From positions 1,860,001-1,924,000 of the forward strand of contig NZ_RKQF01000001.1 of assembly GCF_003814875.1 (NCBI RefSeq): a stretch of 64,000 bases of DNA, in the 5' to 3' direction. How positions within the stretch are numbered: the stretch's first letter is position 1; each line of letters starts with the position of its first letter. Origin of the DNA: Streptomyces sp. Ag109_O5-1. Lineage in GTDB: Bacteria > Actinomycetota > Actinomycetes > Streptomycetales > Streptomycetaceae. The notes below the pieces were generated by a model that was not told where the DNA came from, did no database searches, and was given only the letters and a program-made list of their open reading frames with translations. The position numbers were made by a program, and so were the translations under genes. This document shows positions 7,630-15,988 of the stretch, piece by piece.

Positions 7630-9117
7630 ATGAGCCCAGACGTCGACCTGACCGTCCCCAAGCCCGGCCGGCATCCGCTGCGCGGCCGGCTGCTCGCTCT
7701 CGACTACCGGCTGTTCGAGGTGGCCGCCGAGCGGAACTGGCCGTTCGCGGAGCCGGTGCTGCCGCGGCTGAGCCGGAGCGCCAACCACGGGGTGCTGTGG
7801 TTCGCGGCGGCGGCCGCGGTGGCCGCGTCGCGCACCCCGCGCGCCCGCCGGGCCGCCGCCCGCGGCCTGGCCTCGCTGAGCCTGGCGTCCCTGACCATCA
7901 ACACCCTCGGCAAACGGTCGGTGCGCCGGCCGCGGCCGGTCCTGGATCCGGTGCCGGCGGTACGGCACCTGAAGCGGCAGCCGATCACCACGTCGTTCCC
8001 CTCGGGGCACGCCGCGTCGGCGGCGGCCTTCGCGGCCGGGGTCGCCCTGGAGTCCCCGGCATGGGGCGCGGTCGTGGCGCCCGTGGCGTTCTCCGTCGCC
8101 ATGTCCCGGGTCTACACGGGTGTGCACTTCCCGAGCGACGTGCTCGCGGGCGCGGCGCTGGGCATCGGTGCCGCGTTCGCCGTGCGCGCGATGGTGCCGA
8201 CCCGGGCGCGGACCGGCCCCCCGCCCCGGCCCCGCACCGAGGCCCCGGCGCTGCCCGACGGAGACGGTCTGGTGGTGGTGGCCAACCGGGCCTCCGGCAG
8301 TGTCGACCGGGTACGGGTGCTCCGCGACGAGCTGCCGAGGGCGGAGCTGGTGGAGTGCGAACCGGACGAGGTGAAGACCGAGTTGGAGAAGGCGGCGGCG
8401 CGGGCGCGGGCGCTGGGGGTGTGCGGCGGCGACGGCACCGTGAACGCGGCCGCCCGGACGGCCATGCGCCACGGGCTGCCGCTCGCGGTCCTGCCCGGCG
8501 GCACCCTCAACCACTTCGCCCTCGACCTGAGCGTGGAGGACGGCCGGGGCCTGGCCCGGGCGGTGCGCGAGGGCGAGGCCGTCCAGGTGGACGTCGGCCG
8601 CTTCACCACCGGCGACCAGGAGGGCTTCTTCCTCAACACGCTGAGCCTGGGCGTCTACCCGGAACTGGTCCGGGAGCGGGAGCGCTGGGCGCACCGGATC
8701 GGCGGGCGGCCCGCCGAGGTGCTGGCCGTGCTGCGCGTGCTGCGCGCGGACCGGCATCCGATGAAGGTCGAACTCGGCGGCTCCCGGCACCCGTTGTGGC
8801 TGCTGTTCGTCGGCAACTGCCTCTATCACCGGATGGGCCTGGCCCCGGCCCGCCGCACCGACCTGGCGGACGGGCAGCTGGACGTACGGGTGGTGCACGG
8901 CGGCCGACACCCCGCCGTCCGCCTGCTCTCCGCCGCCCTCGCGGGCCCGATCGCACGCTCCCCCGCGCATGCGGAGGTACGGGTGCGCCGACTGCGCCTG
9001 ACCGGTCTGACGACCGGCACTCCGCTCGCTTACGACGGTGAAGTCACCGATGTAGTAGGCGAGTTGGCGGTGGACAAGCTACCGAAGGCGCTGACCGTGT
9101 ACCGGCCACTGCCCTGA
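7630..9117 (+). CDS. PAP2 phosphatase - diacylglycerol kinase fusion protein
   Basis: 495 residues joining two lipid-phosphate enzymes. Residues ~25-190 are a PAP2-type phosphatase with all three motifs: KRSVRRPRP (95-103), PSGH (124-127) and SRVYTGVHFPSD (159-170), embedded in hydrophobic helices. Residues ~210-495 are a diacylglycerol/lipid kinase catalytic domain with GGDGTVN at 266-272 and LPGGTLNHFA at 288-297. One half would remove and the other add phosphate on lipids such as phosphatidic acid/diacylglycerol or an isoprenoid phosphate. This domain pairing is known in actinobacteria; the actual substrate is not. Confidence 0.88.
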   Translation: MSPDVDLTVPKPGRHPLRGRLLALDYRLFEVAAERNWPFAEPVLPRLSRSANHGVLWFAAAAAVAASRTPRARRAAARGLASLSLASLTINTLGKRSVRRPRPVLDPVPAVRHLKRQPITTSFPSGHAASAAAFAAGVALESPAWGAVVAPVAFSVAMSRVYTGVHFPSDVLAGAALGIGAAFAVRAMVPTRARTGPPPRPRTEAPALPDGDGLVVVANRASGSVDRVRVLRDELPRAELVECEPDEVKTELEKAAARARALGVCGGDGTVNAAARTAMRHGLPLAVLPGGTLNHFALDLSVEDGRGLARAVREGEAVQVDVGRFTTGDQEGFFLNTLSLGVYPELVRERERWAHRIGGRPAEVLAVLRVLRADRHPMKVELGGSRHPLWLLFVGNCLYHRMGLAPARRTDLADGQLDVRVVHGGRHPAVRLLSAALAGPIARSPAHAEVRVRRLRLTGLTTGTPLAYDGEVTDVVGELAVDKLPKALTVYRPLP

Positions 9118-9187
9118 AATGACTTTCCGTCAGTCCATATAGTAAAACGCGGGTCTCATCATTCGGCACGCGGGCGTAGCGTTGCGG

Positions 9188-9227
9188 ATACCGCGGGACG
9201 GGGTCGCCCGACCCCGTCCGCCGGTAT
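9188..9227. terminator. hairpin between lipid enzyme and methyltransferase genes
   Basis: The inner stem has 11-bp perfect arms (9196-9206/9209-9219, GGACGGGGTCG). It extends to ATACC/GGTAT with two mismatches, giving an overall 9188-9227 structure. It lies 70 bases after the upstream stop and ends about 20 bases before the methyltransferase start. It could be a terminator, an attenuator, or a 5' UTR structure. Confidence 0.55.
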
Positions 9228-9246
9228 GACGCCAAGGGGTTGAGCC

Positions 9247-10062
9247 ATGTCGAAGCCACAGGAGACCGCCGTCTACACGCACGGGCACCACGAGTCGGTG
9301 CTGCGGTCCCACACCTCGCGAACCGCCGCCAACTCGGCCGCCTATCTGCTGGGTTCGCTCAAGCCCCACATGCGGATCCTGGACATCGGCTGCGGTCCGG
9401 GCACCATCACCGCCGACCTGGCGGAGCTGGTCCCCGACGGACATGTCACGGGCGTGGACCACGCGCCGGCGATCCTGGACCAGGCCCGGGCGACCGCCGC
9501 CGGACGCGGGCTGACGAACGTGGACTTCGCGGCCGCCGACGTGCACGCGCTGGACTACCCGGACGACACCTTCTGCGTGGTCCACGCCCACCAGGTGCTC
9601 CAGCACGTGGGCGATCCGGTGCAGGCACTGCGCGAGATGCGCCGGGTCACCAAGCCCGGCGGCTTCATCGCCGTACGGGACGCGGACTACGCGGCGATGA
9701 CCTGGTACCCGGCGGTGCCCGGTATGGACGACTGGCTGGAGCTGTACCGGCGGGTCGCCCGCGCCAACGGGGGCGAGCCGGACGCCGGACGGCGGCTGCG
9801 GTCCTGGGCGCTGACGGCCGGGCTCACCGACATCACGGCCACCTCCGGCACCTGGACGTACAGCACGGCCGAGGAACGGGCCTGGTGGGGCGGGCTGTGG
9901 GCGGACCGCACGGTCGCCTCCTCCTATGCCGAGCGGGCCACGGAGGGAGGTCACGCGACCACCGGGCAGCTGGCGGCCATCGCGGCGGCCTGGCGGGAGT
10001 GGGCGGGGCAGGAGGACGGCTGGTTCGCCGTGCTGCACGGAGAAATTCTGTGCCGTAAGTGA
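9247..10062 (+). CDS. class I SAM-dependent methyltransferase
   Basis: 271 residues. The SAM-binding motif I LDIGCGPGTITADLAE is near residue 43, the acidic residue GVDHAP follows (motif II region), and VHAHQVLQHVGDP and RRVTKPGGFIAVRD are motifs IV-V. The layout is UbiE/Coq5-like. Substrate unknown. GGGG lies before the ATG. The next gene follows by 48 bases and may be cotranscribed. Confidence 0.87.
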   Translation: MSKPQETAVYTHGHHESVLRSHTSRTAANSAAYLLGSLKPHMRILDIGCGPGTITADLAELVPDGHVTGVDHAPAILDQARATAAGRGLTNVDFAAADVHALDYPDDTFCVVHAHQVLQHVGDPVQALREMRRVTKPGGFIAVRDADYAAMTWYPAVPGMDDWLELYRRVARANGGEPDAGRRLRSWALTAGLTDITATSGTWTYSTAEERAWWGGLWADRTVASSYAERATEGGHATTGQLAAIAAAWREWAGQEDGWFAVLHGEILCRK

Positions 10063-10110
10063 GCCTGATCCGTGGATTCCGGGAAACCCGGTCCACAGGA
10101 GGTTCACACT

Positions 10111-10281
10111 ATGGTTCCCATTCTGCTGGTACTGCTTCTGGTCCTGATTCTGTTCGGTGCCGGATTCGCGGTGAAACTGCTCTGGTGGATCGCACTCGTC
10201 GTACTGGTGCTCTGGCTTCTGGGATTCCTGGTGCGTGGCACGACCGGCGCCGGCGGCAGGGGGCGCTGGTATCGGTGGTGA
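10111..10281 (+). CDS. small hydrophobic membrane protein
   Basis: 56 residues, almost entirely two hydrophobic helices (MVPILLVLLLVLILFGAGFA and LLWWIALVVLVLWLLGFLV) followed by a short Gly/Arg tail. An AGGAGG site eight bases before the ATG is one of the strongest in the window. Similar tiny membrane proteins are widespread in Streptomyces without known function. It converges on gvpK with only 20 bases between. Confidence 0.75.
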   Translation: MVPILLVLLLVLILFGAGFAVKLLWWIALVVLVLWLLGFLVRGTTGAGGRGRWYRW

Positions 10282-10301
10282 CACCGCCGGCCCTGCCGGA
10301 G

Positions 10302-10586
10302 TCACTCACGCGGCAACAGCGGCCCCAGCGGCCCGAGGTCCAGATTCAGGTCCTCGGGCCGCAGTCCGTAGCGGTCCCGCAGCTCGGTCATGCGGTCCTC
10401 CAGGAGCATCAGGGTGAGTCCGATCCGCACCTCCTGCTGCTCGGTGAGGTCCCCGGTGTCGAAGCGGCGCAGCGCCTGGCGTTCCATCAGCTGGCGCAGC
10501 AACTCCACCACGGTCAGCACGAGTTTGACCAGGTCGCGCTCGACGGTGTCCGGGTCCAGGTCCAGCCGGTTGCGTCGCTCACTCAT
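10302..10586 (-). CDS. gvpK: gas vesicle accessory protein GvpK
   Basis: 94 residues matching GvpK: LDLDPDTVERDLVKLVLTVVELLRQLMERQA is followed by ALRRFDTGDLTEQQ and a C-terminal LRPEDLNLDLGPLGPLL. GvpK is an accessory protein of gas vesicle assembly. It is the last gene of a chain in which each start overlaps the previous stop (ATGA with the gene upstream). It looks intact, although the locus lacks the structural protein GvpA. Confidence 0.88.
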   Translation of the reverse strand: MSERRNRLDLDPDTVERDLVKLVLTVVELLRQLMERQALRRFDTGDLTEQQEVRIGLTLMLLEDRMTELRDRYGLRPEDLNLDLGPLGPLLPRE

Positions 10587-10714
10587 GCCTGCTCGCCCAG
10601 GGTGCGGGCACTTGCGATGCGCAGGGTGATGTCGCCGGTGATGACGACGCCGCCGGCCAGCAGCCGGTCGAGCAGATCGACCAGGGCGACCTCACGGCGT
10701 TCGACGACGGTCAC
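10583..10714 (-). CDS. gvpS: short GvpA/J/S-family gas vesicle protein (GvpS-like, abbreviated)
   Basis: 43 residues from a GTG that overlaps the gvpL stop (GTGA) to a TGA that overlaps the gvpK start (ATGA). The first ~33 residues (VALVDLLDRLLAGGVVITGD) are the helix-strand start of the GvpA fold. After ITLRIA it jumps to SARTLGEQA, so the second strand and helix expected of the family are missing. The position L-S-K matches gvpS of other streptomycetes. It is either an internally deleted gvpS or a naturally minimal version. It may not function. Confidence 0.6.
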   Translation of the reverse strand: MTVVERREVALVDLLDRLLAGGVVITGDITLRIASARTLGEQA

Positions 10715-11487
10715 GGCGACTCCCGCGATTGGGCCGGTTCGGAGAAGGAGTAGGCCGCCCAGGGCCCGGTGAGTTCCACCCGCATCCCCGTCGCCTCGTC
10801 CTTTGTACGGTCGACCAGCTCCACGAATTCCTCGGAGTCCGCACGCGCCACGAGATAAGCCGCATTGAGGAGGTTCTGCCCGGGAACTCCGGAGAGCGCC
10901 GCGTTCTGCGGAGGGTGCAGCCGGGAATCCTCGGCGCGTCTGGAAAGCCGCTCGTGCAGGGTGCGGGCGAATTCCTCGGCGGCCCGCCGCTTCTCCTCGT
11001 ATTCATGGGTGCGATTCCGCCGCTGCCGCAGATAGTCCCGCCCGCTGGCGGGCTTCCCGGCGGGCGGGGACTCCTGCTCCGGCGGGTCGGCGTACAGCTT
11101 GACCCCCCACTCGACCCGCCCTTCGAGCCGGTCGAGGGTGTGCCGGAAATCGGCCTCGCGGGCCTCCATCATGACCCGTACGCCGCTGTCGTCCCGGAAG
11201 ACCGTGGCGAGCCCGAGCGGCAGCGGCGTGGTGACCGTCGTGAGCGCGTCGATCACGCCCTGGTGGGCGCGTGCGGTCGCGGCCAGCCAGTCCAGGTCCT
11301 CCAGATGGTCCCGCAGCGGCTCCTCGGCGAAGTCCCCCTCCGGGACCTTGCTGACGACGGCGACCAGACCGTGGTGCCTCAGCAGACCAGGCGGGGCGCC
11401 GGCCACGCCGGTGAGCTGGGACTGGAGGGCCGCCTCGAAGGGGCGGCAGACGGCGTACACGTACCGGAGTCCGGCTTGTGCGGTCAT
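10711..11487 (-). CDS. gvpL: gas vesicle protein GvpL/GvpF family
   Basis: 258 residues of the GvpL/F family: it begins with LRYVYAVCRPFE, has HHGLVAVVSKVPEGDF, the WLAATARAHQGVIDAL segment, then LPLGLATVF and VEWGVKLYADP. The C-terminal half has a charged helical region (RRNRTHEYEEKRRAAEEFA) and ends with ELTGPWAAYSF. GvpF/L are minor structural or assembly proteins of the vesicle. The start was set by the ATGA overlap with gvpJ, and the stop overlaps gvpS by GTGA. Confidence 0.88.
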   Translation of the reverse strand: MTAQAGLRYVYAVCRPFEAALQSQLTGVAGAPPGLLRHHGLVAVVSKVPEGDFAEEPLRDHLEDLDWLAATARAHQGVIDALTTVTTPLPLGLATVFRDDSGVRVMMEAREADFRHTLDRLEGRVEWGVKLYADPPEQESPPAGKPASGRDYLRQRRNRTHEYEEKRRAAEEFARTLHERLSRRAEDSRLHPPQNAALSGVPGQNLLNAAYLVARADSEEFVELVDRTKDEATGMRVELTGPWAAYSFSEPAQSRESP

Positions 11488-11846
11488 CGATCGTCCTCCT
11501 GTCGCTGTCCGCGCCCGGTCTCCAGCGCCTCCAGCGCCTCCAGCGCCTCCAGCGCCGCGAGCCGCTCCCGCAGCTCGCGGTTCTCCCGGTTGAGCTGCTC
11601 GCGGCGGGCACGGGCGGACAGCTCCGGGTCGTACTCCCACCAGTCGATGCACATCTCCTTCGCCCGGTCGACGGAGGCGACGACCAAACGGAGTTTGATG
11701 GTGAGCAGCTCGATGTCGAGCAGGTTGATCCTGATGTCACCGGCGATGACGATGCCCTTGTCCAGGACACGCTCCAGGATGTCGGCGAGGTTGGCGCCCC
11801 CGCCGTCACGTCCGTAGGGCTCGGGCAGCCGGCCGGCCATCGTCAT
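11484..11846 (-). CDS. gvpJ: gas vesicle protein GvpJ
   Basis: 120 residues. The GvpA-like core (LADILERVLDKGIVIAGDIR then INLLDIELLTIKLRLVVASV) is followed by DRAKEMCIDWWEYD and a C-terminal coiled coil ending in an ALE-ALE-ALE repeat, as expected for GvpJ. This is a minor shell protein, not the bulk GvpA. The start ATG overlaps the stop of the acidic tail of the gvpZ remnant as ATGA, so coupling from a broken gene is implied. Confidence 0.88.
   Translation of the reverse strand: MTMAGRLPEPYGRDGGGANLADILERVLDKGIVIAGDIRINLLDIELLTIKLRLVVASVDRAKEMCIDWWEYDPELSARARREQLNRENRELRERLAALEALEALEALETGRGQRQEDDR
11521..11556 (-). repeat. 9-bp microsatellite in gvpJ coiled coil
   Basis: Four exact tandem copies of TCCAGCGCC (plus-strand sense) encode the repeated A-L-E triplet near the C-terminus of GvpJ. 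Copy-number change would lengthen or shorten the coiled coil by three residues without breaking the frame. Confidence 0.85.
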
Positions 11847-12539
11847 CGACGGCTCCCTGACCCGGCGTACTCGTCCTCGGGTCCCTCCTCGTTCTCGTCC
11901 TCGTACTCCTCATCCTCCCCCTGCTCGGCGTCCTCCGCCTCGTCGTACGGCTCCTCGTCCCGCTCCTCGTCCTCGTTCCGCTCCTCTTCCTCCTCCGCCA
12001 CCGCGTCCTCGTGACTGCGGACGACGTCGCCGTCGCGGATCTCGCCGGGCCAGCCGTCGTCCACCTCTCCCTTGAGGGTGATGTGGCGGGCGTAGTGCTT
12101 GAGGTCCAGGCGGGCCCGAGGCACGCCAGATGTTGGCGGTCTTCTCGAAGAAACCGCTCGGGTAGTACTCAATCACCAGCAGCACGTGCGTGAGGTTGTC
12201 GTCGAGACGGTGGAAGGTGACGACACCCTTGTGGGTGCCCTTGGCGCCCTGGGACGACCACTGGATGCGGTAGTCCGGGATCTGCTCGACGGTCTTGCCC
12301 TTCCAGCTGCGGCTGGACCACCAGATCTTGCCCTGCCAGTCCGACGTGATGTCGTCGGCGCGGTTGGCGCTCTTGACGCCCTTGGCGAAGGTGCTGAAGT
12401 CCTGGAAGCGGGTCCACTGGTCGTAGGCGGTGCGCACCGGCACACCGACGTCGACCGACTCGATGATGACGGTCGGCTTCTGGCCCCCTCCCTTGCCCTT
12501 CCCCGTGCCGCCCCCGGGGCTCTTGACCTGGTCCATCAC
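11843..12539 (-). pseudogene. gvpZ-like SRPBCC protein, 5'-truncated and frameshifted
   Basis: The first part encodes a polyketide cyclase/START-like (SRPBCC) domain: VDVGVPVRTAYDQWTRFQ, GKIWWSSRSWKG and FFEKTANIWRA. At about 12111-12122 the frame is lost. The expected continuation (ARLDLKHYARHITLKGE then GEIRDGDVVRSHEDA and an acidic tail rich in E and D) resumes one frame over and ends at 11843. By recall, homologues in streptomycete gas vesicle clusters also have ~100 more N-terminal residues. Here the same frame is open upstream to the transketolase stop but offers no ATG or GTG. This looks like a decayed gene. A sequencing error could explain the frameshift but not the missing start. Confidence 0.75.
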
Positions 12540-12700
12540 GGTGCCCTCCGCATGGTCGGCGAGGTGGGCGAGGGCGGAGGTGTCCGCGGCAGCAATACGC
12601 TGCGGTCCTGCGACGAGGACCTGCTCACCCTGTCGGGCCGGTGCACCGCCACCGGCCGTCGGACCGCCCGCACCGGCGGCCCGTCCGCACTCGCCGGCGG

Positions 12701-14548
12701 TCAGCGCACGATCGCCTCCTCGACCACCAGCCGGCCGGCCGTGGCGATCGCCTCGGCGTCGATGCCCGCGGCGTGCAGTTGCTGGTCGGGCGCGGCCGAG
12801 CCCGGCATGGTGCGTACGGCGAGCCGGACCAGGCGCGGTACGGGCCTGCCGTCGGCGAACGCCTCCGCGACCGCGTCGCCGAGGCCGCCCTCCTCGTGGT
12901 GGTCCTCGACGGTGAGCAGACAGCCGGTCTCCTCGGCGGCCCGGTGCAGTGTGTGCCGGTCGACGGGCTTCACGGAGTACAGGTCGACGACCCGGATCCG
13001 GATGTCGTCCTCGGCGAGCGCGTCGGCGGCCTTCAGCGCCTCGTGCAGGGTGACTCCGGCGGCGACCACGGTGAGCCGGTCCTCGTCACAGGAGCGCAGC
13101 ACCTTGCTGCCGCCGACCGGGAACTCCTCGTCCGGGCCGTAGATCACCGGGCTCGCCCCGCGTGAGGTGCGCAGATACCGGATGCCGTCGAGCCCGGCCA
13201 TCGTCGCGACGAGCTTGGCGGTCTGGTTGGCGTCGCACGGGTAGAGCACGGTCGAGCCGTACACGGAGCGGAACATGGCCAGGTCCTCCAGGCCCATCTG
13301 GGAGGGCCCGTCCTGCCCGATGGCGACGCCCGCGTGCGAGCCGACCAGGTTGATGCCGCTGCCGCTGACGGAGGCCATGCGCACGAAGTCGTGGGCCCGG
13401 GTGAGGAAGGCGGCGAAGGTGGCGGCGTACGGCACCCAGCCGCGCGTGGCCATGCCGACGGCGGCGGCGACCAGTTGCTGTTCGGCGATGTAGAACTCGA
13501 AGTAGCGGTCGGGGTGTTCCTTGCCGAAGAGCTCGGTCCGGGTGGAGTCGCCGACCTCGCCGTCCAGGGCGACGACATCGGCACGGGCGGTGCCGAGCGC
13601 GACGAGCGCCTTGCCGAAGGAGTCGCGGGTGGGAACCTCGTCGCCCTTGTCGTAGCGCGGGAGTTCGAGCGGTCCGGTGGGCACGGAGTGCAGTGCGCGC
13701 GCCGCCGGCGGCTCCTTCACATGGACCCGTAGATCGCGGATTCCACCGAGTTCGGCGACGGCCTCCTCGGGATCGGGCAGCGGTTTGCCGTGCATGCCCT
13801 CCCGGTCCTCGACGGAGGCGACGCCCCGGCCCTTGCGGGTACGGGCGAGGATCACGGTGGGCTGTCCCGGGGTGGACGCGGCCTCGACGTAGGCCCGGTC
13901 GACGGCGTCCACGTCGTGGCCGTCGATCTCCACGGCGTGCCAGCCGAAGGCCCGGAAGCGGCGGGCGTATGCGTCGAGGTCGTGACCGTGCCGGGTGGGG
14001 CCGCGCTGGCCGAGCCGGTTGACGTCCACGATCAGGGTGAGGTTGTCGAGATGCTCGTAACCGGCGTGTTCGGCGGCCTCCCACACGGAGCCCTCCGCCA
14101 ACTCGCTGTCCCCGCACATCACCCAGACCCGGTAGCGGCCGTGTTCCAGCCGTTTCCCGGACAGCGCGATTCCGACGCCGACCGGCAGGCCCTGCCCGAG
14201 GGACCCGGTCGCGGTCTCGACCCACGGTAGCCGGCGCGGAGTGGGGTGCCCCTCCAGATGGCTGCCGAGCCTGCGGAAGGTGAGCAGTTCGGCGTCGTCG
14301 ATGGCGCCGGCCGCCTTGTACGCGGCGTACAGCAGCGGCGAGGCATGGCCCTTGGAGAGGACGAAGCGGTCGTTGCCGGGGTGGGTGGGCCGCTCGAAGT
14401 CGTAGCGCAGGTGGTGGGCGAGCAGGACCGCCATCAGATCGGCGGCGGACATCGACGAGGTCGGATGTCCGGACTCGGCCGCGGCGGCCGCCCGCACGCT
14501 GTCGACGCGCAACTGCTGGGCCAGTTCGACGAGTTCGGCGGTGTTCAT
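12701..14548 (-). CDS. tkt: transketolase (animal-type, single chain of 615 residues)
   Basis: Thiamine diphosphate enzyme moving two-carbon units between sugar phosphates. Visible marks: SGHPTSSMSAADLMAVL near residue 27, DRFVLSKGHASPLLYA, ATGSLGQGLPVGVG, the thiamine motif GDSELAEGSVWEA followed by DVNRLGQ, and in the second half FYIAEQQLVAAAVGMATRG and GSHAGVAIGQDGPSQMGLED. The length and several segments resemble vertebrate transketolase more than the ~670-residue bacterial form. The start overlaps the stop of the NADH dehydrogenase gene (ATGA), so the two are one operon. The C-terminal end abuts the gas vesicle remnant. Confidence 0.9.
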   Translation of the reverse strand: MNTAELVELAQQLRVDSVRAAAAAESGHPTSSMSAADLMAVLLAHHLRYDFERPTHPGNDRFVLSKGHASPLLYAAYKAAGAIDDAELLTFRRLGSHLEGHPTPRRLPWVETATGSLGQGLPVGVGIALSGKRLEHGRYRVWVMCGDSELAEGSVWEAAEHAGYEHLDNLTLIVDVNRLGQRGPTRHGHDLDAYARRFRAFGWHAVEIDGHDVDAVDRAYVEAASTPGQPTVILARTRKGRGVASVEDREGMHGKPLPDPEEAVAELGGIRDLRVHVKEPPAARALHSVPTGPLELPRYDKGDEVPTRDSFGKALVALGTARADVVALDGEVGDSTRTELFGKEHPDRYFEFYIAEQQLVAAAVGMATRGWVPYAATFAAFLTRAHDFVRMASVSGSGINLVGSHAGVAIGQDGPSQMGLEDLAMFRSVYGSTVLYPCDANQTAKLVATMAGLDGIRYLRTSRGASPVIYGPDEEFPVGGSKVLRSCDEDRLTVVAAGVTLHEALKAADALAEDDIRIRVVDLYSVKPVDRHTLHRAAEETGCLLTVEDHHEEGGLGDAVAEAFADGRPVPRLVRLAVRTMPGSAAPDQQLHAAGIDAEAIATAGRLVVEEAIVR

Positions 14549-15888
14549 GAGGCTCCTTCCGGTGGAGCGTCCGTAACGGATTCGGGGGCCTTCGGCAGTT
14601 CCGGCGAGGCGGTGTCCAGGGGCACCGACCAGGACCGCACAAGGCCCAACTGGACGCCCTGGCGCGGCAGTACGGCGTTCAGCAGCCAGTCGGCGGCGAC
14701 CCGGACCCGGCCCGCGGGCATCGCCGCCAGGTGGTAGCCGCGGGTCACCAGTCCGGCGGGCGGGCCGGAAAGGGGCACCCCGAGCGGGTCGGCGGCGGCC
14801 TGGAGGCCGCCGAGGTCGACGAGGAACCCCAGGTCGCGGTGGCGGTAGGGGCGCCGGGTCCCGCCGAGACCGAGCGAGGCGGCCACGTTCTCGCCGGCCA
14901 CCCGGCCCTGTCGCCAGGCGTGCTGGGCGGTCATCGGCGTGAACGCGCCGGGGTTCACCAGGTCGGGCACCGCGGCCGCGTCCCCGCAGGCGAACGCGTC
15001 GGGGCAGCCGGGGACCCGGAGATACGGATCGACGATCAGCCGCCCCTTCTCCAGCGGCCGCCCGGTGTCCTCGACGAGTGGATCGGGCCGCACCCCGACG
15101 CACCACACCAGGGTCCGCGACGCGATGAACTCCCCGTCGGAGAGCAGCACCCCGTCGCGGGTCGCCTCCTGCACGGAGGTCCCCGTCCGCACCTCGACCC
15201 CGCGCCGGCGCAGCACCCTGTCGGCCGTACGGGACAGCCTCTCGTCCATCCCCGGCAGCACACGGGGCGCCACGTCCAGCAGCAGCCAGCGTGGCCGCAC
15301 CCCGTGCGGCAGGCGGTTGCGGCGGGCCAGTCCGACGGTGAGCATCCGCATCTGGGCGGCGACCTCGGTCCCGGTGTACCCGGCGCCGACGACGACGAAG
15401 GTGCACCGTGCGGCGGCGGTACCGGGATCCTCGGCGACGGCGGCCAGCTCGATCTGGCGGATCACATGATCACGCAGATAGAGCGCCTCGGGCAGTCCCC
15501 GGAAGCCGTGCGCGTGCTCGGCGACACCGGGGACGGGCAACAGCTTGTTGACACTTCCGACGCAGAGCACCAGCCGTTCGTAGCCGAGGCTGCGGCCGGT
15601 GCCCTCGGGGTCGGTGTAGTGCACGCGCTGCCCGTCGAGGTCGACACGGTCCGCCTCCCCGAGCACGGCCCGCACCCCGTCCAGGGCGCCGGAAAGCGGC
15701 ACGGCGATCCGCCGGGGGTCGAGAATCCCAGCGGCGACCTGGGGCAGCAGGGGCAGATACAGAAAGTGGTCGGTGGGGTTCAGCAGGGTGACGTCGGCAC
15801 GGTCCCGGGCAAGCCGGGAAAGGGTACGGGCCGCGCGATACCCGGCGAACCCGGCGCCGACGATGACGATCCGGGGTCGACGACTCAC
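14545..15888 (-). CDS. NAD(P)/FAD-dependent oxidoreductase, type II NADH dehydrogenase family
   Basis: 447 residues with two Rossmann folds: the FAD site RIVIVGAGFAGYRAA at residues 6-20 and the NAD site FVVVGAGYTGTEVAA. The FAD ribityl/phosphate-contact motif PDAFACGDAAAVPD and the NDH-2-type LNPTDHFLYLPLLPQVAAG also fit. NDH-2 oxidises NADH and reduces quinone at the membrane surface without pumping protons. The GTG start has GGAGG six bases upstream. Coupling to a transketolase suggests linked sugar-phosphate and redox metabolism, which is inference. Confidence 0.85.
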   Translation of the reverse strand: MSRRPRIVIVGAGFAGYRAARTLSRLARDRADVTLLNPTDHFLYLPLLPQVAAGILDPRRIAVPLSGALDGVRAVLGEADRVDLDGQRVHYTDPEGTGRSLGYERLVLCVGSVNKLLPVPGVAEHAHGFRGLPEALYLRDHVIRQIELAAVAEDPGTAAARCTFVVVGAGYTGTEVAAQMRMLTVGLARRNRLPHGVRPRWLLLDVAPRVLPGMDERLSRTADRVLRRRGVEVRTGTSVQEATRDGVLLSDGEFIASRTLVWCVGVRPDPLVEDTGRPLEKGRLIVDPYLRVPGCPDAFACGDAAAVPDLVNPGAFTPMTAQHAWRQGRVAGENVAASLGLGGTRRPYRHRDLGFLVDLGGLQAAADPLGVPLSGPPAGLVTRGYHLAAMPAGRVRVAADWLLNAVLPRQGVQLGLVRSWSVPLDTASPELPKAPESVTDAPPEGAS

Positions 15889-15988
15889 GGTACGCCTCCG
15901 GCAGTACGACGAGGTCCTCCCACGTAACCGTAGGCAATACTCCGAAACGCCGCCTGCTGAAAGCACCCCGTCAGGCGCGTTGAGGTTG

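Noticed and set aside
12099..13165. Plus-strand open frames spanning the gvpZ remnant and transketolase end
   Set aside because: They are antisense to recognised transketolase sequence and show no family features.
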